DNA of 64,000 nucleotides from NCBI GenBank assembly GCA_964567745.1, contig CAZMNY010000039.1, positions 1 to 64,000 on the forward strand. Reading direction: 5' to 3'. Positions 8,715 to 18,244 of the stretch are shown piece after piece. The stretch's first letter is position 1. Every line of letters starts with the position of its first letter. The notes below the pieces were generated by a model. That model was not told where the DNA came from and made no database searches. It was given only the letters and a program-made list of their open reading frames with translations. The stretch is from CAZMNY01 sp964567745. Lineage in GTDB: Bacteria; Planctomycetota; Planctomycetia; Pirellulales; Pirellulaceae. The position numbers and the translations under genes are program-made.

Positions 8715-10039
8715 TGTATCTCTTGGTCTCCCTGAGGTTCGATAATCTGAATTTCATCTTGGCTGAGCAAGGCGGTCACCGGGGCACCGCGGCCGGCGAG
8801 AAAATGCTCATAGTTCTTTTCTGCAACGATCGAAGCGGCTTCAATCACTTGAACCACGTCGCGCTGACTCTCTGCCGTCGGGTAGGTTCCGTCGAGCTCT
8901 TTGCGAGTGGCGCCGAGGAAGCGTCGCCTCATGATCGCCAGCAGCCCGGAAACGATTGACGCTTTGCCATAGCCGAATATTTCCAGGTGGCCGCCTTGGT
9001 GATGGATACGACCGCCAAATGAAGGATTGCGAGTTCGCGATCCGTCTCCGATAATCGCCTCGCGATATCCGCGATCTTGCTGATCGACGATGCCTCGGCC
9101 ATACGCCCCGTAGACTTCGAGCTCCTGGTTAACGGCGCCTTCAAACTCGGCGGGATTAATCCAGTTGTTGTTGTAGTCGCCTCGCATGCCGTTGTCGTAC
9201 GTTACGGCGACATCGATGCTGTCCCAGGTGTTGATGACGCCCTGCTTTGGGAATCCACTTGGATCGACATCGCGTCGCTTGGCGACTTCCAAGTGGTTCT
9301 TGTCCCAATTCAGCAGGAGGTTTTTTTGCCCGGTGGCGAAGACCGAGACCGGCTTGACGTCGAGATAGTGATGGACGACATCGAGCCAATGGCAGCCAAC
9401 GTAGGCGAAAGGATTGCTCTTTTCGGCCCATGCAAAAATCTCGCTGCTGACTTCGAGCGGCTCTTCCAGAACGGCCCGAATGCGGTTGATTGGACCGTAT
9501 GCGGTCGGCGCTTTCTGCATCATCTCGCGCAGGAAGGGGTCGTATCGCTTGTGCATGTCGACCGCGACGATACAACCTGCCGCTTCGGCTCGGGCGGTGA
9601 TTTCGTCGGCCTCGGCCACCGTCAAGCAGAGCGGCTTTTCCGTGAGCACATCGCAGCCGGCGTCAATCGCGTCGAGAATCGGCTCAGTGTGAACGTGGTC
9701 GGGCGTGGCGACGAACAGAACGTCCGGTTTATTGTGCTGGATGATGTCTCGCCAGACCGTCTCGCCATAGCAGGCTGTCATCGGTTGGTCTGGGAAGTCG
9801 GCGGCAAACCAATCGACGATCTTGCCGGCCGTGCGGCTTTTTTTGCTGCGAGTGCCAACCGCGACTAGCTCGACCTTGATATCCGAGATGTCGTCCGCCA
9901 GGTGGCTCATGCCGATGCTCGTGAGCGCTCCGCCGATGCCGCCTCGCAAAAAGTCCTTAAAACTCTGTCCAATGATGTCATCGAAGAACATCCCACCGCC
10001 AATGATAGCGACTTTCAACACGCGGTCACTCGAGTTCAT
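8711..10039 (-). CDS. Gfo/Idh/MocA-family NAD(P)-dependent oxidoreductase
   Basis: A 442-residue protein from the ATG at 10039. The frame is open further upstream, but that extension runs over the terminator at 10147-10182 and has no family likeness, so I reject it. Rossmann motif KVAIIGGGMFFDD is at the N-terminus; the family signature EKPLCLTVAEAD follows the DVLFVATPDHVH segment. The C-terminal sheet domain carries the substrate site (VGCHWLDVVHHYLDV). Enzymes of this family oxidise or reduce sugars, inositols or related compounds; the actual substrate is unknown. It overlaps the downstream cupredoxin gene by 4 bases. Confidence 0.92.
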   Translation of the reverse strand: MNSSDRVLKVAIIGGGMFFDDIIGQSFKDFLRGGIGGALTSIGMSHLADDISDIKVELVAVGTRSKKSRTAGKIVDWFAADFPDQPMTACYGETVWRDIIQHNKPDVLFVATPDHVHTEPILDAIDAGCDVLTEKPLCLTVAEADEITARAEAAGCIVAVDMHKRYDPFLREMMQKAPTAYGPINRIRAVLEEPLEVSSEIFAWAEKSNPFAYVGCHWLDVVHHYLDVKPVSVFATGQKNLLLNWDKNHLEVAKRRDVDPSGFPKQGVINTWDSIDVAVTYDNGMRGDYNNNWINPAEFEGAVNQELEVYGAYGRGIVDQQDRGYREAIIGDGSRTRNPSFGGRIHHQGGHLEIFGYGKASIVSGLLAIMRRRFLGATRKELDGTYPTAESQRDVVQVIEAASIVAEKNYEHFLAGRGAPVTALLSQDEIQIIEPQGDQEIQ

Positions 10040-10146
10040 CGTTCTCGCTCGCAGATGACGGTTACGTTGGCCTCCGACAACAAGCGTGTGATTGTACCGA
10101 GAACAGCCGGCTCCGGGCGCCCCCGAGCACCGGTTGGACGCGACGC

Positions 10147-10182
10147 AAAAAAAAAGCGGGCCGAATTGTGCATTCGGCCCGC
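10147..10182 (-). terminator. Intrinsic terminator of the Prc-type protease gene
   Basis: On the minus strand an 11-bp perfect stem GCGGGCCGAAT / ATTCGGCCCGC (10156-10182, 5-base loop) is followed by nine T (plus-strand A run 10147-10155). It lies 48 bases after the protease stop codon and in front of the oxidoreductase ATG. Confidence 0.95.
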
Positions 10183-10229
10183 ACGCAAGCGGCAACCCCG
10201 CTAAGTCTTCCAGGTCGTCAATTGGAAGA

Positions 10230-12248
10230 CTATCTAGGTGACGCTTTCGTTTTGTCGCCAAGATACGAATAGTAGTCGCCGGCGACCGCAGTAATCTCGT
10301 TCAAGAGAAAATCATAGTCGTCTTCTTTGTTATCTTGGAGTTTCTCCAACTCCTTGCGGCGAGCTTCGATTTCGTCTTGTCGAGCGAGAAAGGCCTTCTC
10401 ATTGAGCGGCACGCTGTGGGAGTCTTTCTGCTTGAGGTAGTTGGCGATACTTGTCGACAACTCTTTGAAGTCTTTCGAAGTCTTGCGTCGCGTGGCTGAT
10501 GCCGAGGTCAGGTTGCGAACAAGCTCGTTGCTGAGCATCGAGTAATTCTTGTGTTCCGCCTCGGGCACCTTGTCAAACGCCAGTGCGTAGTCCAAATCGG
10601 CTTCGCCTTCGGAAATATGAGACGTAAGCGAGGGGATCACTACATCGGCTTTGACGCCACGACGTTGAGTGCTTTCGCCGTTGGGGCGATAGAACTTTTG
10701 AATGGTGATTTTTAGCGCACCGAGGTTCTTTCCGGTGCGAAAGCCGAACAGACGCGGACCGAGTTCAAGCAAGCTCTGGACAGTGCCTTTGCCATGCGTT
10801 GTGGGGTCGCCCACGATGATGCCGCGGCCGTAGTCTTGAATGGCGCCCGCAAGAATCTCACTCGCGCTAGCGCTAAAGCGGCTCGTTGCAACGACCAACG
10901 GGCCATCCCAAGCCATTCCGGATTCGGGATCGTCATACTTTTCGATCCGCCCGGCCGAGTCCTTCACTTGGACAACCGGTCCGACGTCGATGAACAAGCC
11001 CGTTAGTCGAATCGCTTCCGACAAACTACCGCCGCCGTTGCGTCGTAGGTCGAGCAACACGACGTCGACTTCCTTTTTGCGGAAGTCGTCCAGAATCTTG
11101 CGGACGTCTCGAGTCGTGCTGGTAAAGTCGGCCTTGCCTTGCTGAGCACCGCTCATGTCGACGTAAAAACTGCGGAGATCGATGACGCCGACTTTGACCG
11201 TGCCGTCTTTCCCTTTTTGCTCGATCACTTTCCCCTTAGCCGCGTTATCGGCAAGCGTGATCTTGGCTCGGGTAATGCTGTAGATCTTCATTTCCTTCTC
11301 GCCCGCTGGAATAACGCCCATGCGAACGACCGTGCCCTCGGGGCCGCGGATCTTGTCGATGATGTCCGAGAGTCGCTCTTCGACAACCTTGACCATCTCG
11401 CCTTCGGCACCTTGGCCGACCTCGACGATTTGATCGCCGGCCTTCAGTTGGCCGGCCGCCTCGGCAGCACCGCCAGGAATGATCCGCCGAATTGTCGCCG
11501 TGCCTTCTTTCTCTTCGAGCTCGGCGCCGATGCCTTGATAGTTCAGTCCCAAGCGAATGCGAAAATCTTCAAGCGTGCTGGGAGAGAAATAGGACGAATG
11601 CGGGTCGAGGCAGGAAGCGACTTGATTCAAGTATCGCTCGACCAAATCGTCGTCGTCCGTTTGCTTCATGCGAGTGAGAAACTGTGCGTATCGTTTGCGC
11701 AGTCGCTTCTTGGCTTCGTCGATTTTGACGTCGTCCGCCTTGAGCTGCAGCAGGTCGTATTTGACTCTGCGACGCCATCGAGCATTCATCGCTTCGCCGT
11801 CCTCGATGTATTCGATCTCGTCCGGCTCCGTCGTGAAATCCTCGTCCTTCGAGAAGTCGATCTCTGCGGTAAGCAACTCGTTCGCCAACTGCACCCGCTC
11901 TTCGATTCGCGTCAGCAGCTTGCGAAAAACTTCGTACGGAAAGCTGAGGTCTTTTTCTTTGAGGAGGTCGTCGAGTTGGTCCTTCTTCTTGTTGAATTCG
12001 TCGACGTCCGGCTTGGTGAAATAGAGTTTGAACGGGTCGTAGCCCTGGACAAACTTCTCTGTGACTCGGCGAGAAATCTCGTCGTTTAGCTCTGGTTTCG
12101 CGATATGCTCGCGCTGAATCAATTTCGACACGACCAGGACGATTCTCTGGTCCGCGGTGCGCGGTCCGGTGAGATCGGCAGTCGCTGTTGAGCCGAGCAG
12201 GCCAACGGCCAACAGGGCGCCTAAGATTGTGTGAATCGGCGTTCGCAT
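10230..12248 (-). CDS. prc: Tail-specific (C-terminal processing) protease, Prc/CtpA type
   Basis: A 672-residue S41-family periplasmic protease, close in length to E. coli Prc. Signal peptide residues 1-24; helical N-terminal domain about 30-220; PDZ domain about 230-320 (GIGAELEEKEG, IIPGGAAEAAGQLKAGDQIVEVG); peptidase domain with the catalytic Ser in SRFSASASE near 458 and the Lys in THGKGTVQ near 485, a spacing like that of Prc; C-terminal DUF3340-like region rich in charged helices. It degrades or trims proteins with unstructured C-termini. A good ribosome site (AAGGAGC) sits 5-6 bases before the ATG. It has its own strong terminator at 10147-10182. Confidence 0.95.
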   Translation of the reverse strand: MRTPIHTILGALLAVGLLGSTATADLTGPRTADQRIVLVVSKLIQREHIAKPELNDEISRRVTEKFVQGYDPFKLYFTKPDVDEFNKKKDQLDDLLKEKDLSFPYEVFRKLLTRIEERVQLANELLTAEIDFSKDEDFTTEPDEIEYIEDGEAMNARWRRRVKYDLLQLKADDVKIDEAKKRLRKRYAQFLTRMKQTDDDDLVERYLNQVASCLDPHSSYFSPSTLEDFRIRLGLNYQGIGAELEEKEGTATIRRIIPGGAAEAAGQLKAGDQIVEVGQGAEGEMVKVVEERLSDIIDKIRGPEGTVVRMGVIPAGEKEMKIYSITRAKITLADNAAKGKVIEQKGKDGTVKVGVIDLRSFYVDMSGAQQGKADFTSTTRDVRKILDDFRKKEVDVVLLDLRRNGGGSLSEAIRLTGLFIDVGPVVQVKDSAGRIEKYDDPESGMAWDGPLVVATSRFSASASEILAGAIQDYGRGIIVGDPTTHGKGTVQSLLELGPRLFGFRTGKNLGALKITIQKFYRPNGESTQRRGVKADVVIPSLTSHISEGEADLDYALAFDKVPEAEHKNYSMLSNELVRNLTSASATRRKTSKDFKELSTSIANYLKQKDSHSVPLNEKAFLARQDEIEARRKELEKLQDNKEDDYDFLLNEITAVAGDYYSYLGDKTKASPR

Positions 12249-12403
12249 TGAATGCTCCTTAACGGTGGAGTCCGCCTGGGTTGTGACGCCCAGCGGGGAA
12301 TTTCGTCGTGTCGGTACGAAGGAATTGTATCGCGATTGTTCGATGGCAACCGAGGCTGCCGACAGCTCATGGGAAATCAGCTAGTAAAAAGTCGCAGTGT
12401 TAC

Positions 12404-13915
12404 TCAAAGCGACATCGGCCTCCGGTCGGATAGGGACGTTGGGCCGCGAGGCGAGGTCTGGGAGACTCGGTCCCGTGTGTCTAAAGGATTGCGGCGAGGT
12501 GCCGGAGGCGAATGAAATCCGCCCGCTGTGCGGATGCGCGTCGATGGTGTTGCTCTTCGAAGCGGCGAATCAGTCGACGGTTTTGAGCCGGCCTGGTCAT
12601 TTTCGGGTTCAATCACATCGGCCAACATCGCCTGAGCTCGAACCGCGTCAAGTTGCAGCAGCAAGCTCGGCTCATGATGGTTCGACGTCAAACTCTTGCC
12701 AACTCGACTCGATCGTCGAAATGAAACGATGTCGGGTGCCGCGGCAAACCGCGTCTTCGACTCGGATTCAATACTCCCATCGATCGAAATCAGCGATTCC
12801 GGCGAGAGCTCGAGCGGCTGGTGGACATATTGGTTCGATTCGATCGCTTGGGGACTCGGCGAAAATTCGGCCACGTTGGAATTTGGCAGGCGATTCATCG
12901 CACCGGTCTCGATCGGCGCCAGAACCGACAAGCCAAACAGGCTTGCGCCGATCAAAGCGAAGGCGACAACGGCTTGGGCCAATGGCAGCGGTGATCGTTG
13001 TCGATCCGCCGACAGTATTTCATGAATCCGCGACTCGAGCGCTTTCGGCTCCGCCATGGCCACTGCAGTCAAGGGAATGCGCCAAGCGTTCGACAAAGGA
13101 TGAGACAGGTGCAATAGACTCTCCGCGTAATCCGTCGCCTTGACTCCCGCCGACAGAACGACGTCGTCACATGCCGTTTCACGCTCGTATCGCAGTTGCT
13201 CACACGCCCACCAAACCATCGGATGAAACCAGTAACAAGCGCAAACCCACTGAACCAGGATTTGGCCCAGCCCATCGCGGCGGCGAACGTGGCCAAGTTC
13301 GTGAAGCAACACCGCTCGTAGCCGTTGCTTGCCCCATTTCTCGGAATCGCGGGGGAGCAACAGTCGAGTTTGAAACAATCCCCAAGTCATCGGCACGACG
13401 TCTCGGTGTGAGAGCAAAATGGAAACCGCAGAGCGGATGCCAAGTTCATTTTGAATCTCTCGACAAGTGACCGCCAGTTCGTGATCCGCGGTAAGGACAT
13501 CGCTTCCTTTCGCCCATCGTCTCAATAGCGAAGCCGCCAACAAGGAGCGAACGAAAAGCAATGCGACTCCCGCGAGCCATGCGATGGCGACTAGACCGGT
13601 CAGCCAAGAAAGCGCGGGCGAAGCGAGCTCGCCAAGCCCGACTGTACTGGACAAGTTACCGAGCGACGGCGAGAGAATTCGCGCGTTGAGCCACGGCGGA
13701 AGGATTTGCCAGTTCGGCGTCAACGTTGCGACCAAAGGCATGGCGGCCGCTGCGGCAAGCGCCGTGCCCCAGACCCAACAGCGGGCCGATGGCGATCGAC
13801 GACTCATCAATCGAGCCAACACGCCGGCGACGCCAAGCAACAATGTCGCCTTAGCCGCTGACAAGACAACGACGTTCCACCACAGATAACCAAATTCCCA
13901 AATCCAATTCGCCAT
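12404..13915 (-). CDS. BlaR1-like M56 membrane metallopeptidase
   Basis: A 503-residue protein with N-terminal membrane helices (about 10-30, 35-55, 100-130) and a zinc-peptidase motif HELGH near residue 202, followed by a Glu-containing helix (CEQLRYERETACDDVVL) typical of M56 peptidases. A further helix (AQAVVAFALIGASLFGLSVLAPIE) precedes a poorly conserved C-terminal part. Members of this family cut a partner BlaI repressor after sensing a signal. The stop of the BlaI gene lies 2 bases upstream of this start, so the two form an operon. There is no beta-lactam-binding domain, so the signal is not a penicillin in the BlaR1 manner; unknown. Confidence 0.9.
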   Translation of the reverse strand: MANWIWEFGYLWWNVVVLSAAKATLLLGVAGVLARLMSRRSPSARCWVWGTALAAAAAMPLVATLTPNWQILPPWLNARILSPSLGNLSSTVGLGELASPALSWLTGLVAIAWLAGVALLFVRSLLAASLLRRWAKGSDVLTADHELAVTCREIQNELGIRSAVSILLSHRDVVPMTWGLFQTRLLLPRDSEKWGKQRLRAVLLHELGHVRRRDGLGQILVQWVCACYWFHPMVWWACEQLRYERETACDDVVLSAGVKATDYAESLLHLSHPLSNAWRIPLTAVAMAEPKALESRIHEILSADRQRSPLPLAQAVVAFALIGASLFGLSVLAPIETGAMNRLPNSNVAEFSPSPQAIESNQYVHQPLELSPESLISIDGSIESESKTRFAAAPDIVSFRRSSRVGKSLTSNHHEPSLLLQLDAVRAQAMLADVIEPENDQAGSKPSTDSPLRRATPSTRIRTAGGFHSPPAPRRNPLDTRDRVSQTSPRGPTSLSDRRPMSL

Positions 13916-13917
13916 CG

Positions 13918-14334
13918 CTATCGCCCCTGGTGCTTTGCGTCTTGGATTAGTTTCCCCAGTTTTTCCAACTGGTCGTCATTAAGCGGCTCGTTGTCATCAA
14001 ACAATTGGGCCGCCAAAGCATCGGCAAGCGAACCATTGTAAAACGTGTCGAGCACGCGATTGAGCGCCGAGCGCCCGACGGTGTCTCGAGGCTGTGTGGG
14101 ACGGTATATGAACTCACGACCCTGCTGAATGTGAGTCAGGTGCCCCTTCTCTTCCAATATGCGGACCATAGTTCGCACTGCCGTACGGCTCGGCGCATCC
14201 GCGATCGATTCCCAAACCTGGTTCACCGAGGCTTCGCCAAAAGCGAATACCACTTCCATGATTTGGCGCTCGCGGCGACTGAGCGTCTGCAGTTCGTCTT
14301 GCGTGGATTTGTGAGCCACGTGAGTCATCTCCAT
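13918..14334 (-). CDS. BlaI/MecI/CopY-family transcriptional repressor
   Basis: About 138 residues from the ATG at 14334 (or 14328). An upstream in-frame extension to 14421 covers the palindrome at 14387-14400 and lacks family likeness, so I prefer the shorter start. Winged helix: LSRRERQIMEVVFAFGEASVNQVWESI..PSRTAVRTMVRILEEKGHLTH. The C-terminal helices dimerise and contain the region cleaved by M56 partners. It is cotranscribed with the M56 peptidase 2 bases downstream. Probably autoregulated through the sites just upstream. Confidence 0.9.
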   Translation of the reverse strand: MEMTHVAHKSTQDELQTLSRRERQIMEVVFAFGEASVNQVWESIADAPSRTAVRTMVRILEEKGHLTHIQQGREFIYRPTQPRDTVGRSALNRVLDTFYNGSLADALAAQLFDDNEPLNDDQLEKLGKLIQDAKHQGR

Positions 14335-14386
14335 CCCAAAGTTCGCGAAGGCGCGTCGTTCAACCCCGTTCGCCCTCGTCAAGTGA

Positions 14387-14453
14387 GTTAAATTTTTAAC
14401 CTTATCGGCCAATCGAGGCAAGGAAAAAAAGCCAAAAATTTAACCGTTATCGA
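14387..14453. promoter_or_regulatory. Candidate BlaI-type operator region
   Basis: A perfect palindrome GTTAAATTTTTAAC lies at 14387-14400. The box TTTTTAACCTTATCG (14394-14408) recurs as AATTTAACCGTTATCG (14437-14452), a direct repeat about 43 bases apart. Both lie directly upstream of the repressor start. BlaI-type repressors bind short palindromes in their own promoters; the match to this role is inference. The rest of the gap down to 14659 contains only short inverted repeats (CCAATGG / CCATTGG) and no gene. Confidence 0.45.
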
Positions 14454-14659
14454 TGTCGGTCTGTAAGTGGTTTGAAGTAAACGGTTTGCGGTTATTGCGA
14501 AGGCGGGATGGCAAGGCGTTTCCCCAATGGTCGTGGGACAGATGGCACCATCAGGCCAGCCATTGGGCGGAAAATATCGTCGGGTTAGATCGTTTGGGTG
14601 GGTGACGCCACAACCGCAATCCACTGTCAATCGGCAAATGGTGCCAAGGCCAAGCGATG

Positions 14660-15781
14660 TCAGTCGCTGACTCGATGCTCTTCGACACAGTCCCAATCGA
14701 CGTCGATTCCCAGACCGGGCCGATCGCTCAGGGTGACGAAGGGGCCATCAATTTGAATGGGATTGGTGGCGATGGATCGCGCGTGATACGACGGCCCGAG
14801 GCAATCGCCGGGCAATTTGTTGATCGTGACGTTGGCTGTCGCGAGGACAAAGTGCATCATGGCGGCAGCGCCAACGTCCCACTCCAGATTGGAGCCGATC
14901 GTGCAGGGCAGTCCGTGCTGTTCAGCCAGTTCGGCGATACGGACGGCTTTTTGGATGCCGCCATGTTTGCCCGGGTAGACGGTCAGCGCGTCGCAACAGG
15001 CGTGCTGAATTAGCTCGATGGCTTCGATCAACTCAAAGCAACTTTCGTCGGCTAGGATTCGGCAACCGGTTTCGACGCGAAGTCGCTTCATTCCGGTATA
15101 GTCGCCGCGCTGCAACGGCTGCTCGACAATTTCCACTCGACAGCTTTCCATCGCTTTGAGGCACCGAGCCGCGTCCTCGAAGCTCCAACCGCCGTTGGCG
15201 TCGATGGTCAATGAGTTGTCTTCGCCGATCGCCTCGCGGACCGAACGGACTCGACGAATATCTTCGTCGGGGTTCGTGCCGACTTTGACTTTGATTGTCC
15301 GGAAGCCTTGTTCGACGAGCGCCGCAGCGCGTTCGGCGGCCAGTTCGGGCGCGTAGGCGCCAAGCGAGAAGCGGCAGCGAATCGTGCGATCGCGGACCGC
15401 GCCCCCGAGTAGCTCGTAGACAGGTTTGCCGGCTTCACGCCCGACCAGGTCCCAGCAAGCCATCTCGATAGCCGACTTGGCGAACGGATTGCCAATCGCG
15501 ACTGCTCGCATTCGTTGGTCGAGTTCTTCGATGTTGGCCGGATCGCAGCCGACGGCCGTTGGCGCGAGATGGTAGTCGATCAGGGCCTTGGTGCCGCGCA
15601 TCGTCTCGCCGCTCCATCGAGCTGTCACAGTCGCTTCGCCGACGCCGACCGCGCCGCATTCGGTTGTGATTTTGACAAGCACAAAGTCCGATACGTCGTG
15701 TCGACCGAGCGCCGAGATCATCCGCCTTTCGGGCTTGAGCGGGATCCGCACCGGGAAAGATTCAATTTGCGCGATTCGCAT
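14660..15781 (-). CDS. Enolase-superfamily enzyme (mandelate racemase / muconate lactonizing type)
   Basis: A 373-residue protein from the ATG at 15781 (MRIAQIESFPVRIPL, the usual family opening; the longer frame to 15871 has no family likeness). The N-terminal capping domain is followed by a barrel with the expected catalytic series: KVKVG (first Lys pair), the metal ligands Asp in TIDANGG, Glu in EIVEQPL and Asp in ILADES, then a Lys in YPGKHGG. The order fits the muconate lactonizing / dipeptide epimerase branch rather than mandelate racemase proper. Mg-dependent proton abstraction next to a carboxylate is the shared chemistry; substrate unknown. Single gene. Confidence 0.9.
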   Translation of the reverse strand: MRIAQIESFPVRIPLKPERRMISALGRHDVSDFVLVKITTECGAVGVGEATVTARWSGETMRGTKALIDYHLAPTAVGCDPANIEELDQRMRAVAIGNPFAKSAIEMACWDLVGREAGKPVYELLGGAVRDRTIRCRFSLGAYAPELAAERAAALVEQGFRTIKVKVGTNPDEDIRRVRSVREAIGEDNSLTIDANGGWSFEDAARCLKAMESCRVEIVEQPLQRGDYTGMKRLRVETGCRILADESCFELIEAIELIQHACCDALTVYPGKHGGIQKAVRIAELAEQHGLPCTIGSNLEWDVGAAAMMHFVLATANVTINKLPGDCLGPSYHARSIATNPIQIDGPFVTLSDRPGLGIDVDWDCVEEHRVSD

Positions 15782-16053
15782 AGTGTGTTTCTCGAATGAC
15801 GATTTCGTTCTTGGCCAACGAAAGGCCGACTTCGTCTCGCTCAATCTCAAACGTGGCAAAGCCGCGCTCAATCTCGGCGACGTATTTCTAACTCGGCCTC
15901 GTATTCTTTTCTGAGAATTCGGCGTCGAGCCAGATGCACACTATACCCCCAAACCTGCCGCAGACCGCTAGACTGTGTTACCGATAGCTGCGCCCATTCG
16001 TGGCAGTTGATCGATAGGGACAAGTTGTTGCTTGCCGGAGGGATCGCGAGTTG

Positions 16054-17376
16054 ATGCTGCAAACAAAGACAATGGGGCGTTGGCTGGCATGGGCCATACT
16101 GGGTTTGATTGTATTGAGTCTCGTCGTGTGGTGGGCTCGCCGCGAGCGGTTGCCTTGGCGGATACGGATTGCCTCGGGGGAAGAAGGCGGTCTGTACCAC
16201 GAGATTGGCGAGTCTTTGCAACGGTCGCTCGCGAGCCGCTTGCGGCACGAGACGGACCTTCAAACGACCGATGGATCGATCGACAACTTCACTCGCATTC
16301 AGAAGGGGCGAGCGGACTTGGCCATCATCCAAGGCGGCTCGGTGCCGCTCGAGCAGGCCGCCGTTGTCACTCCACTCTATCCAGAATGGCTGCTGATCGT
16401 CGTGCGCCGCGACAGCGACATTCAGACGGCGTCGGATTTGGTTGGGCAGCGGATTGCGATCGGAAAGCCGGGCTCGGGCATGCACGCGAGTTCTCACAAC
16501 GTACTTGCGCGCCTCGACATCGGCATTGCGGAAATTGATCCCGTCGAAGTTTACTTTATGGAAATTCTCGCGGACTCGTCGATCGATGCTTCGATCATCA
16601 CGACGGGCGCGGGCAATCGGGATGTCGCCGAGCTGCTTCGAACGGGCGAGCTTCGGATCGTGCCGTTGGAGAACGCGAAGGCGATCGAGATGCTCGATCC
16701 CTTTTTTCGCGCGGCGGTGATTCCCAAGGGCGCCTTCGGCACGCGGCCTTTCGTTCCGGCGGAAGATCGAGAAACGGTCGCGACGACGTCATTTCTTGTC
16801 GCCTCGGGCTCCGCGTCAGATCGGCTCATCCATGCCGCTCTGCTGGCGATTCACGAGGAGAACTTGAAGCTCAAGGCACCCATGTTGATCGCTCGAGCCG
16901 ACGCCGATCGGTACGTCTCGACGGTCTTCCACCCGATCTCGCACAAGTACTTTTATCCGGCGGACGACATCGGATTCATGGCCAACGTGATGGAGACGCT
17001 TGCCGCCGGGAAAGAATTGTTATTCGCCATCGGCGCAGGCATTTATCTGGCCTGGCGTCGCTGGCGTCTGCTGAAGGAGCGCGAGACGGAAGTCGCGCTC
17101 TCTGCGCAAAAAGAACACCTCGATCGATTCCTCGAAAGGACGTTGCGAATCGAGAAGGCTCAGATGAAATCGGACGACGTCCCTGAACTGTACGAGTTGC
17201 TCAATCAAGTGACCGATATCAAATTGCAAGTGCTTCACGAATTCACGGAAGAGGAGCTGCGCGGTGATCACGTGTTTCGCATCTTCTTGACCCAATGCGC
17301 CAATCTGATTAACAAAATCCAATTGAAAATCATTTCGCTGAAGGAAGCAGTCGAGCGACCAAGTAGCGATAGCTGA
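16054..17376 (+). CDS. Membrane-anchored TAXI-family solute-binding protein with cytoplasmic helical tail
   Basis: About 440 residues. An N-terminal membrane helix (residues 8-28) precedes a TAXI-type substrate-binding domain (RIASGEEGGLYHEIGESL near 38-55, KGRADLAIIQGGS near 88-100, GKPGSGMHASSHNVL near 138-152). A second hydrophobic segment (LLFAIGAGIYLAWRRWRLL, about 322-340) is followed by a charged helical tail of about 95 residues. TAXI proteins normally feed TRAP transporters, but no TRAP membrane gene lies nearby, so sensing is a plausible alternative. Start uncertain: ATG 16054 or the TTG directly before it; GGAGGG at 16037-16042 is better spaced for the TTG. Confidence 0.85.
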   Translation: MLQTKTMGRWLAWAILGLIVLSLVVWWARRERLPWRIRIASGEEGGLYHEIGESLQRSLASRLRHETDLQTTDGSIDNFTRIQKGRADLAIIQGGSVPLEQAAVVTPLYPEWLLIVVRRDSDIQTASDLVGQRIAIGKPGSGMHASSHNVLARLDIGIAEIDPVEVYFMEILADSSIDASIITTGAGNRDVAELLRTGELRIVPLENAKAIEMLDPFFRAAVIPKGAFGTRPFVPAEDRETVATTSFLVASGSASDRLIHAALLAIHEENLKLKAPMLIARADADRYVSTVFHPISHKYFYPADDIGFMANVMETLAAGKELLFAIGAGIYLAWRRWRLLKERETEVALSAQKEHLDRFLERTLRIEKAQMKSDDVPELYELLNQVTDIKLQVLHEFTEEELRGDHVFRIFLTQCANLINKIQLKIISLKEAVERPSSDS

Positions 17377-17417
17377 GCGAAAACGTTTTTGAAACAGGCG
17401 AGTAAGCTGGAGAGACG

Positions 17418-18203
17418 ATGGAAAAAGTTGACGGCGATATCTATGACTACCCGAATTACTACGATCTCGTTTTTGGATCCGACTGGAAAGCAGAGTTTGA
17501 TTTCTTGGAAGGCGTTTTTTCAAAGCACATGCCTCGTGAAGTGTCGCGAGTGTTCGAGCCGGCATGCGGGACAGGCCGATTGCTATATCGATTGGCTGAC
17601 GCCGGCTACGAAGTGTCCGGTTTGGACCTAAATAAAAAATCGGTCGACTACTGCAACAAGCGGCTTGAGCGTCGGGGGCATGCTCCGTCCGTCTTCGTTG
17701 GAGATATGACGGACTTTAGATTGCAGCGGAAGGCGGACGCGTCGTTTAACATGATTAACAGCTTTCGGCATTTGCCAAGCGAAAGCGATGCGCTCGACCA
17801 CTTGAAACGTATGGCCGACGCGATTCGGGTCGGCGGCGTCTATGTCTTGGGCATACACTTGACGCCGACTTCGTGCCGACCGTCCGATGAAGAATCCTGG
17901 TCCGCTCGTCGCGGTCACTTGTGCGTGAACATGGATATGCATCTCATCGCGCGTGATCTGGAAAAACGCAGCGAACGATTCCACATGTCGTACTATGTGC
18001 ACACGCCGACCAAGTCGTTTCAGTTGGCGGACGACATTGCGTTTCGAACCTATACCGTCGATCAGTTCTATGGCCTGTTGAGGAAAGTTCCGGCACTGGA
18101 AATCGCGGCGATTTATGATTTCGCCTACGACTTGCGAAAGCCCATCGAGCCGAACACGCAAACGGAAGACACCGTCTTTGTGCTCCGAAAGTTAGGCAAA
18201 TAG
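17418..18203 (+). CDS. Class I SAM-dependent methyltransferase
   Basis: A 261-residue protein. The SAM motif I reads VFEPACGTGRLLYRLAD (about residues 44-60), with the acidic residue at the end of the next strand (SGLDLNK). Motif FNMINSFRHL replaces the usual catalytic loop. N-terminal YDYPNYYDLVFG is typical of cytosolic small-molecule methyltransferases. The methyl acceptor is not predictable. A GGAGA site lies 5 bases before the ATG. It follows the TAXI gene by 41 bases and may share its transcript. Confidence 0.88.
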   Translation: MEKVDGDIYDYPNYYDLVFGSDWKAEFDFLEGVFSKHMPREVSRVFEPACGTGRLLYRLADAGYEVSGLDLNKKSVDYCNKRLERRGHAPSVFVGDMTDFRLQRKADASFNMINSFRHLPSESDALDHLKRMADAIRVGGVYVLGIHLTPTSCRPSDEESWSARRGHLCVNMDMHLIARDLEKRSERFHMSYYVHTPTKSFQLADDIAFRTYTVDQFYGLLRKVPALEIAAIYDFAYDLRKPIEPNTQTEDTVFVLRKLGK

Positions 18204-18244
18204 TCGCGTCCGCGATGACTGTCGTTTGCACATCTCGAATATCG

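Noticed and set aside
8723..9868. Open plus-strand frames over the Gfo/Idh/MocA gene
   Set aside because: Frames reflect high-GC codon bias on the other strand.
10040..10261. N-terminal extension of the Gfo/Idh/MocA gene
   Set aside because: It runs through the strong terminator at 10147-10182 and has no Rossmann or leader features; the ATG at 10039 is right before the NAD motif.
14525..14580. Inverted repeats CCAATGG/CCATTGG as a terminator for the enolase-superfamily gene
   Set aside because: There is no T run on the minus strand after the stems, and pairing is poor.
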